Source of the DNA: Corallochytrium limacisporum
Lineage: Eukaryota > Opisthokonta
Direction: 5' to 3'
Assembly: GCA_002811645.1 (NCBI GenBank)
Contig: PDIP01000032.1
Location: forward strand, 364,442 to 411,770
DNA: 47,329 bases
A program made the translations under genes and the position numbers. Positions 39,063 through 47,329 of this stretch are shown here, piece by piece (position 1 is the stretch's first letter; each line of letters opens with the position of its first letter). The notes under the pieces were generated by a model. It was not told the DNA's origin. It saw only the letters and a program-made list of their open reading frames with translations, and did no database searches.

Positions 39063-42000
39063 ATGGTTCTTTCAATTTTCTTGTTTCATGTGATACTATA
39101 TGCTTTGCTTTCTGGCGTCGTCCATGCGTTCCAACTCAAGCAAAGTGCAGTCAGTTCAGTAGGCATTCGAATCATCAGTGGGCCTCAAGATGTCATACAG
39201 ACATAGTGAATTGATGCTGTTCACCATCGTCTACGCTATTCCGTGGCCCATCGTGGAATCTCTTGTTTGAGCTGTGGATGCGCACAGTCTTTTATTGTTT
39301 GGTGGAGTGTTGTCTGCAGAAATTCCAACGTCCCAAATCGGCCGACGTCGTTTCTACATGTCGTTCAAGTATTGCAGATGTTGATCAAACGGTTACTGGG
39401 CTTGGAAGGAGAGACGTTTCCTCTTCCAGGCTGAGTTCGCGTAGTTTTCTGCAGTTTGAATAGAAACGAAACGGTAGGAGTTTCTCGATTACATAGTGAA
39501 TGTAGATAAATGGCGGTCGACTCACCACCGCATCTTCGAAGTGTAAATGTTTCTGTTCTCTCACATTCCAGGCCGATTGTATGCAAAGATGCACTGCCCG
39601 AGCTCTGTTCTCTCCCCTTCGTTGCGTGATTTTGCGCGCTTTCATAACGGCAGCGACCGTGTGCTCTCTGTGTGCATGCAGTCTTCCAAATATGCAACAG
39701 CGTGCTCGTCATCGGCATGGGATTGGTAAGTACTGTATGTAAGGTGTGGTTTGGGTGAAGGCAATGACAAAACTATAAACAAAATGGCAAAACCCAGAGA
39801 CTGATCGACAGATCCGTGCACAGACACTTCTTCTTCCTTTGCTTCGGTTGATTCTATGGCATGCTCGCTCTCAATGGAATGGGTTGAGAGCGGGACCGGG
39901 TCTGGGATTCCCAAAGCTCGTTTCCGGGTGACTTTGTCTACAGTGAATTGATGATGGTAAGGTGACGGGTCGAGCCCGAAAATAAAAGCAACCAATGTGC
40001 TCGGCTCACGCACTTTCTGCATACGCTGACTGTTAGCTTCATCAATATATTAGCGAGAGTCCTCACATTGGCCAACAATGGCGTAGGAGAGGTCTTTCAT
40101 ACGTGGCATTCCGTACCTATCCTATTTGCGGTACTGTTTGATGGCTGTGGGGGCCGTAAACAGTTCGCACCGGAAAGATCAATCCCAACCCCGTCTCATG
40201 GTCAATGTTCCCTAGCATTCATCCCCAGCAAACTGTCATGCGAAGGGAAAGGCCGTTGACAAATCAAAGTTTGTGTCCGCTCCTGCTCTTTCTCAGGAGT
40301 GGGCCTAGGACACCAAAGCATTCAAAGACTAATCATATCCGTCCCCATGCACTGCCATCCTTGAGATACCAGTTTTCACTTGCCATGTTCGGTAACCCCT
40401 ATTTGAACGATGGGTGATGGTTGGCTAGCAGCAATGGTACAATTGTTGGTGGCGAGTATGGGGTCGTTCTCCATTTGGTTGGTTGGGGGGGGGCACTCCG
40501 GATGTACTTGCGCATATTCACTCGTCCCTTACCCTTGATCCGTTTTTGTTCTTGCCCGTGTGCACACAGTGGAACCTGGCACACCCTTTCAGATCGATTA
40601 CACACAGTCGTGTGCCCACCACGGTGCTCACACTGGCCACGCAGGGCAACTCTAACATTCCGTTGAGGGCTGAAGAGTTAGTCCCCAACTACAAGACTGG
40701 GCGGATTCTCATCCTTCTGACGCATCTCTGTGTGGGCAGTGACGCAGGCACATTGCTTGCGCTATTCATACCACTTCGTGAGTAAGGGAGGGGATGGGGA
40801 AGTATTCAAGTTGGGTGCCTTCCTAGGTGTGTATAGGGAACGTTGAGGAATGCCGACATCCAGCTATCTCGATATGCCTGCCCGTTTCCCATGCCCATGA
40901 TGACATCGTACTTCAATTGGATGTCTCTCCCAGGGAAGTTTGGCTGGATTTCTTTGTCTGCCTATGGTAAGTCATAAGTAGCTTGGGAAAAACCCATCAA
41001 CAAGCGGACTTCTGGATCTCGTACACTGTTTAGCACACCCTCAGCTCTTCCTCCCTCTCTCGCTTCTTCTCTCCACCCACTCTTTCGTGTTCATTTGTTT
41101 TGGCCCCCGGGATGTACATAACACACGCTGGTGTTCCGTAAGGGGTTTCTGGTGATAAACACTGTGGAGAATTAATTTTGACCCCATTGCGAAGCTTTGT
41201 GTCCAAACCCCAGACGTATCTTCTTCCTCGCGGATTGAAATTTAAGAAAGCATGCCGTCTCGGTGTGGTTGGGGCTCGCCTACATGTTTTATCCCTCCAT
41301 TAACAGACACACTTTGACTGCAAACATTCCAAAGAACAATTGGGAATGCCCTCATATCAAATGGATTGACATTTTCGAGCTACATAAAGGATCACGATCT
41401 CACAGTTAGCTTGGCTGTTCGCAAAAGACGGACCAAAATTAGTTCGCAGGAATTTTTCATGGGAGGTTTACAGGCACTCAACGACGAGGGCGCGTGGGTG
41501 TGAAATTCCATTGGGCATGATAAATTCAAAGGCCCACTGCAGTGGTTTCTAGGCAAGCTGTGAGAGCGAAGGCGTTTTCGCGGGGTTCCAGGTGGAGTGG
41601 GTTTTCACCGACAAAAGAGAACTTGGGTGTAAGAGCTTGGTTTGAGTCTCCGTGTGAGTGGCTTTCAATCTCCTGCGTTCCATGAGATTGCCATTGGGCC
41701 ATAACATGCATGCGAGGGCTTCCCGAAACCGACACCTCTCTGGTCGGTCATCGAATGTACACGCTTGGAGTCTGAGCCATTTGTGCGATCTCTATTAGAT
41801 GTGCTGTGGATGCCTAACCCATGACTTTAATGGGTATAGTGGGCCGCTGACTGACGCACTCTTTGGCCATGGCAAGTGGGGCTACGGTGTTGTATGTGTT
41901 AGGAACCGAACAAGGCCAATTCGAGACTTGTTGTTGATAAACGTATGGTCAGGTAGTGCAACCAATTTGTATATTCACTATTGGTGTGGGTCAAATGCGA

Positions 42001-43097
42001 CGGCCTGAATGAAGGCCGTATGCATATGCTGTGAAATTGGACTCCCAGTCCCACGAGACGTTTCTCTAGGTCCAGTCCAATAGTCACGCACACAGCATAG
42101 GGCTCAACCTCTGCTCAGAAAATAACCCAGCAACCGAATTGTGATTGTGGCGGACGTCATAGTGAAAGTACGTAGTTTGTTTGTGTATCTAGCTCATGGT
42201 ATGTTTGTTCTCGCAGAAAAATCTTCCGATGGCAATGGAACGGAACTAGTTCATCTTTGCTTCGCAATGTTGCCCTCATCACTGACGTCCGCTGCTCACT
42301 GCATTGACAGTGAAGATCCCTTCGCTTTGAGAGAGGTCTGGTAACTTGAATGCCTTGAGTGCTTTGTTTGTGCTAGGCCGGGTGATGACCAGAGGAGGGG
42401 ATGATGCCGGTAGTTTCCATGTGCTAGGATAGAATGACTAAGTACCGCCCTCTCACCCAACCGCATGACTATAAGACCACTAAGAGGAGGGCCCTATCCA
42501 TGAGCATAGCTTCTGTATGACCCGGATGATATGGGATAAAGAAGGTTCAGACCGGACAACTGGGATTACCGAAGTTGTCCTGATGAATTTCGACTGAATT
42601 CTTTGGTCCTCACGGCTTTCAACCATGTGGTGTTGTTTTATATGGACTGATATGTGCGTCACAGCGTAGGCCAATAAGTTGTTTGTGTCCAGGGAATGGT
42701 ACTGAGGAATACTTGCTTGAAGGACTATCAACGTCCACGCCCCCAAAGTACGACCATAGCTAGGATTTCACATGACAGCTGTTCCTTCCCTCCCGTATGT
42801 TCCCGTTCCACCCACAGGTGTCTGGCAGCCAACATTGGTAGTGCGCTGATGAATTGCGTTGAAAGCTGTTTGAGTTCCCTGGTCGCTGTGTGTTTTGTTG
42901 AGTGCCACTATATATATATATTCACATCGCCGCAAGACGCAAAATGGACATTTCGTGAACCGCTGCCATCTCCCTTTTTTTGGTGTAGGCGGTTTTTGTC
43001 TTATCTTCCCCGTGCCGCGAGCGTGGGTGGTATTGAAACACTTGAACCAATAATGTTGAAGACAATTCGACATTCCAGGCTTGAACAACACCTATGA
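39063..43097 (+). CDS. Candidate intron-rich gene, 11 exons (by-eye model)
   Basis: No family recognised; this is a hypothesis. Exons, all phase-consistent: 39063-39158, 39320-39440, 39572-39725, 40297-40413, 40608-40777, 40934-40966, 41406-41497, 41799-41891, 42119-42167, 42217-42340, 42818-43097, giving about 442 residues ending TGA. Several junctions have good donors and acceptors (GTAAGT at 39726 and 40967, GTGAGT at 40778, GTACGT at 42168; TTCCAG, TCTCAG, TCCCAG, TCGCAG). Other donors (39159 GTAGGC, 39441 GTAGTT, 41498 GTGTGA) are weak. The start resembles a signal peptide (MVLSIFLFHVILYALLSGVV, then HA). Third positions in exon 5 are G/C-rich, and its join to exons 6 and 7 reads smoothly (ALFIPLRKFGWISLSAYV). 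The last exon has a hydrophobic stretch near 42860. I selected sites to keep phase, so chance fit is possible; individual exons may belong to different genes or to a decayed one. Confidence 0.28.
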
Positions 43098-43142
43098 ACA
43101 CCTATGACCCAATCATGTGTATCCTCGATTCTCCTGTAGAAC

Positions 43143-43738
43143 ATGGTCAGTCTATCAGCAAACCCAATGGACCTCGAGATGCAGGCAACACTGTACCTCC
43201 TGTTATCACATCTCAACCGCATCCACTGTGTGCACAATGACACTTCTAGTTTAGGTACTGCGTTGGAAACACTACAAATGATTTCAGCTATGACCCGGCA
43301 GGTCATAAGTTCATCTTCGTTGAATCTGAGGCACTGGAAACGATGGTGCTGTGATGAGGTTACACTCTATTATAGCTGAACAATACACCTGATGAGGAAG
43401 GGGTTATACGATATGGGTCCGTGGTCATGCCCGGCATGGTACTTTCGATGCTTCAAACGTTCTTCCTCGACAAACCGATAACAGCTCTTTCTTGTTTGGT
43501 GATCAAACCTTTGCTTCCCACGCGCAGCACAAGGTTTTGCAGTCTCCCAATTTCTTCCAGCCCCGGTACACCACGCACGCACGTAGGTGAAGCAGCAGCC
43601 GTGCCCGCGGATAAGGTAGCCCCTAATCAGAATCCAATGTTAGGCCCTAATTTACCGCCCATGTTCCTCAACTTGGGAATATCGCTCCGCAGCCCACGTA
43701 GCCTGATCATTCTTTGCCCTTTGCGCCTAGACCTGTGA
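43143..43738 (+). other. Coding-like segment with splice-like breaks
   Basis: An open segment from ATG 43143 (acceptor-like CTCCTGTAG just before) runs to 43379. In a second frame, about 43245-43340 reads NDFSYDPAGHKFIFVESEAL, and in a third frame 43376-43738 is open for 120 codons, reading NTPDEEGVIRYGSVVMPGMV near its start. A small intron (43343-43372, GTGCTG...TTATAG, 30 nt) would join the latter two. The PGMxLSM ending resembles the last strand of fungal ubiquitin-like (ULD) domains, a weak similarity from memory. It could be an exon cluster of a gene or a decayed copy. Confidence 0.25.
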
Positions 43739-46700
43739 AGGAACTGAGGATTCCAAACACTTAGTGTCATAACCGCTTTTGGTGTTCTCCGTGTACAATT
43801 TCGTGTCCCACACACAGCAGAGGACTGTCGTCAAAGCCGCAAGGCCAGTGGTTTGTTTTCTGGCCCAGGTTTTGCCAACTGCGCCGGTTCCTATCCTAAG
43901 AAATTGATAACTTCGTAAGCGGGAAGACAAATTTGTACCGCCGGTGCTAACTTTGGATATTCTGTAAGATTCTTGAGTTGATAGAAAGATATTCATGATA
44001 TAAACTTGCACAGGATGAGTCTTGTATGTCTTGGGCCGCACCCGATTTATCGTTCGACTTTTTCCCTACTTCCTGTGCAGAAATATTCACACACTTAAAC
44101 ACCGTTCGGAGGTTCGGAGAGAGTGTAAGGACTAGAGTCACGATCCAATTGTTTTAAGCTTTTTCTTGCTCACATTCGAAAACCGAATTTAGTTAATTCA
44201 TTTACTATGGCTACGACCCAAACTAGAAGAGATCCCATCAAATCCTTTGCCCAATCTCCGGTTTGTATGGTATCCAAAGTACCGCGCCGTCAAAATTAGT
44301 GACGAGAGCCGGTGTAAACACCGATGGATTTGAAACCAGTTGTGTATATTCACATCTGGTTGATCGCCGCAACCGATATCCACACCGGCGATGAATTGAC
44401 ATGCGTGTCCCGGGAGTCCATGTTTTCGGCAGAAAATTGTGTGGCAATGTGAGTTGGCACCATTCCCTTGTGATTGGCTTCGAGGCTGTGTATTTTTTGG
44501 TACCATTCATTCTATCTCTCGTCTCCCGGTGTGCGTAGAATTGGGCTGCGGTGAGAGACAGGTTCATCGCAAAACGGAAAATCTGCTGAACTCTCCTACA
44601 ATTGCTGTTGTCCGTTGCGCGAGCTTGCTTGCACTAACAAAGGGGACGTACTGAACCGACGTAACCCTGAAAAGTATGTTCCCCGAAGCTGTTGTCTCCG
44701 ACGGAACTCGAGCGCGAATGAATTTTGTAAGCGGAAATCAGGAGTGTTCACAATTCTTTGTTTTTAAACGACACCATTCAATATGGAGGCGAGGAGGAGG
44801 CTTAAACCGGGTAATGATGATGTTTTTTTGTCTCCCAGTAATAGCCATATGTAGGACCCCAGCTGGCAATCTCATCTCACATCTTGACATCAGTTGCGGT
44901 GGTGGTACTACACTTTTCTTCATTATTCCACTGGGTCAAAAAATAGATTATAGGCTTGGTACTTTCGGGGGGTCTGCCTCGATATGGCAGAGTCGTCGCC
45001 CTTCAGTTTTTTGTTGCACATGATTGAGAATCATGTGGAATTTGCTTAGGATCTAGTCGTGTGACGGTGGTTGCATGCGTAGACACACCAAAACCAAACA
45101 CGGTAGGATGCCTATGAGATTGAAGTTGACACTGCGGCGTACCCAAACAAAGCCTGTACGTTCCTGCCTGTACAAACACAATTGCCGAGTGCCGAGTAAA
45201 TTCTTTCGTGTTATTCTTGAAACATGTTTGCATAACTTAATGACAATAGAATCTCATACGGGACACTCCCGTGCGAACCTTTGTTGATCTACCGTATGCC
45301 ACCCACTCACACCCTTGCAGTGCCCAGTGTGCGCCGACATCATCTTTGTGTGCTCTGAGGAAATCAGTATGGCACTGTGATAGGCAAAGCATCAAACGTT
45401 GTGCATCGCTTTGCCATTGGCGGATGGCATCCTGTTCTTGTGATTGTCAATTAATCATGTTGAGCCACAGACCACCAAGAGGATACTTGTTTTCAATGGT
45501 GTCAAAATTTTAAAAGCCATTGATATCGTTTCAAGAAGGAAGTGCGTCGCCGCAAACGAAGATTTCAGGCTCTCGGATGACACGGATGCGGGGCACATGC
45601 ACAGAATGGGCCGAACGAATTCCTGTCAGCCATGTCATAGGAATCTGTGAAATTCGCTGCATGAGCATCGAATTCAGAGTCGTCATGATAATTCTTCTGC
45701 AGTCCTTCGCATTGGGCATGTTCAAAGCAAGATACAGACGTCTGGCAACTGTCCTACACGCCAGCAGACCTTGCAAAAATTGATCGCGTGTTGTGTGCAG
45801 AGAATGGCTCAATTCTTGAGTGTCCGGTAGAATTTCCGATAGTTTGAATAAGGGCCGCATTCTGCGTTGGTGTGAACGCGCGCTTACTATCGCCAAACAT
45901 TACGGCTGGGGAGATCCCGAACGCTTTATCAGTAATTCCTCACCGCCCACTCACATCGGGGAAGGGGTTCAATTTAGAAGGTGCTGAACGGTTTCACTGA
46001 CCCAAGGTTGGCCCCATTGCGCTCGAAACCGCGTGGAACGGGACAGTTGCCAGCGGTCTGTCTTGTTCGGTACGCTCTGAAGATGTGGTGTCGGAGCTAT
46101 GCAAAAAAATTCTCTCGGCGCAAGCTAGGCAACACTGGGTGTGCTCATATGATGAGGCTCGGGGCCCTCGTTCTCGTGGATTGTGTTATTAGCAGACATA
46201 ATTCGATTGTCCCCGGACTTTCTTGTTCTTTAAACCGGGCCCACTCTTGCTGAAAGGGGCAGGTGATACGCTGTGCTCGAGGAGACGGCCCCAATCCTTC
46301 AAATGTACAAGAGTTTGAGCCCCACGACGGGGGCCTATGGGGGTTGTTCTCAGTTGTGCACAGACCAATGAAAGACCCCGCAATAGACAAACGTCATTGG
46401 GTCTGCTGCATATTGTAGTCTGCTTTCTTGCCTCTGGTTTCTCCTGTCTTGCATTTCCACCTTCCATATGTGAATTCGTCTATGGATGTCTCAGTACACT
46501 GTCGAGATGCACAATCAGGTGGAGATGTTTGGCTGGCTCCGGGATTTCCGCGTGATTCTCACTGTGAGGCCAGACGTCCGCTGTTGGGCGCTCACCGTTC
46601 TACAAAGACATGGTAAGTAGTGGTTGCGCATTTTGAACACTCTGCCATGTGTGTGTTCCGAGGATGGGAGTCCTGTGCCTTCTAAGTGACCGTGACGATG

Positions 46701-47329
46701 TCCCACAAAGACTCGCATTGCTTCGACGTGCGGACCCGTACGGACGGGACCAAAGGGCAGTCAAAGGGGCCAAGGGTAGCACGAATGTGCTCCAATTTTT
46801 CATATTCAATGACGAGAAGAAATACTATGCAACGGTCCAGATGTATCTACGATGTTTCACCAGCGGCTTTAGCAGGACGTCAGACCCAAATGCAGTTAAT
46901 ATTGCTGCTGAGTGACTGAGACTTGCGTGTCCCCGGGACCCAGGGCAGTGTGCCGGTGAGTTGGTTAGCTCGAGACTGTAGTAATTACGTCCGAGTTCAT
47001 AGTCCTGTGTGTCTGTACAGTGCGATGTCAATTATCTTGAAACATCGTGCAACGTGTCTCCAAGGCCGATGGAGCTGTCGCGTGTAGCTCATGCGGCACA
47101 GAAATTGAAACTTTAAGCCTGGCTCAGCAGTCATCTGAGGAACACCCCCTTGCATTTGGATCGACAGGAGCGGGGCTATAGTCAAAGACCTGGCTAAACC
47201 ATACCCATCTCCCAATTGGGTTCGCGCGCGCACTCCATTTCTCTGACGCAACGGAGATTTTCAGAGATTGGCCGAGCCAAGAGCGTTTGCTCGCCACCAA
47301 GTCCTCGCCCCACCACCCATCCCCACCCC
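43739..47329. other. Right end of window, no intact gene
   Basis: 3.6 kb to the window end. Short open segments, none with a recognisable domain: 44676-45023 (ATG, 115 codons, with an internal GTAAGC) and 46649-46915 (88 codons without ATG). A GTAAGT donor lies at 46612. No telomere-like repeat; the end is a CCCCACC-rich stretch. Confidence 0.4.
46649..46915 (+). pseudogene. Coding-like fragment, origin unknown
   Basis: 88 open codons starting from GTG, ending TGA at 46915 region, reading ADPYGRDQRAVKGAKG, then LQFFIFNDEKKYYATVQMYL. The alternating basic/aromatic beta pattern looks like protein rather than random sequence and vaguely resembles the C-terminal domains of fungal transposon-associated proteins, which I cannot verify. 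A GTAAGT sits just upstream at 46612. Could be an internal or last exon, or a remnant of a mobile element. Confidence 0.2.

Noticed and set aside
39960..39990. GGGTCGAGCCC resembling a tRNA B box
   Set aside because: No matching T-stem, acceptor stem or A box around it on either strand.
40483..40785. Single 100-codon frame as a stand-alone gene
   Set aside because: It begins at TTG and has no ATG; better explained as an exon between a CACACAG acceptor and a GTGAGT donor.
47250..47329. C-rich window end as a telomere
   Set aside because: The CCCCACC-like units are irregular and do not form a repeating telomeric array.

Overview
The window looks like nuclear DNA of a fungus. The strongest markers are a Mdm10-type beta-barrel (ERMES tether, essentially a fungal complex among well-studied lineages), a Pex14/Pex2 pair, an Ipi3/WDR18 protein, Rad6, COP9 subunit 1 and a full-length Mio/SEA4. 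These were recognised by eye from the translations. Standard genetic code fits all of them. The twelve recognised genes and two unrecognised ones (0.6-3.7 kb) are uninterrupted reading frames, so this is an intron-poor stretch. Retained CSN1, MIOS, carnosine-methyltransferase and DUF389 genes argue against budding yeast and would suit an early-diverging fungus, but the taxon is inference.

Layout: 0.4-8.6 kb holds NC2-alpha (+), MIOS/SEA4 (-), PEX2 (+) and MDM10 (+). 8.6-13.7 kb is mostly low-complexity spacer with an assembly gap (11635-11856) and one small candidate gene at 8871. 13.7-16.8 kb has a DUF389 membrane protein (+) facing a secreted C2-like/class 3 lipase (-). 16.8-20.3 kb is spacer with a perfect 91-bp direct repeat. 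20.3-25.0 kb holds a 54-residue membrane microprotein (+), a small protein with a CaaX-like tail (-), CSN1 (+) and an unidentified GT-A-like protein (-). 28.1-31.6 kb has carnosine N-methyltransferase (+) facing an unknown coiled-coil protein (-). 33.4-38.1 kb has RAD6 (+), IPI3/WDR18 (-) and PEX14 (-). From 38.1 kb to the end no long uninterrupted gene exists. The plus strand there carries short open segments flanked by good splice signals, and I could assemble by eye a phase-consistent 11-exon candidate (39063-43097), followed by further coding-like fragments.

The architecture is repetitive: genes tend to sit as convergent pairs with short 3' gaps (44-241 bp), separated by long upstream regions filled with C/G palindromes, purine tracts and AG repeats. 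Functional themes are housekeeping: peroxisome import (PEX2, PEX14), mitochondria-ER contact and outer-membrane assembly (MDM10), ubiquitin/NEDD8 control (RAD6, CSN1), TORC1 signalling (MIOS), ribosome assembly (IPI3) and transcription (NC2-alpha). No operon-like pathway is evident and no tRNA, rRNA or CRISPR was seen.
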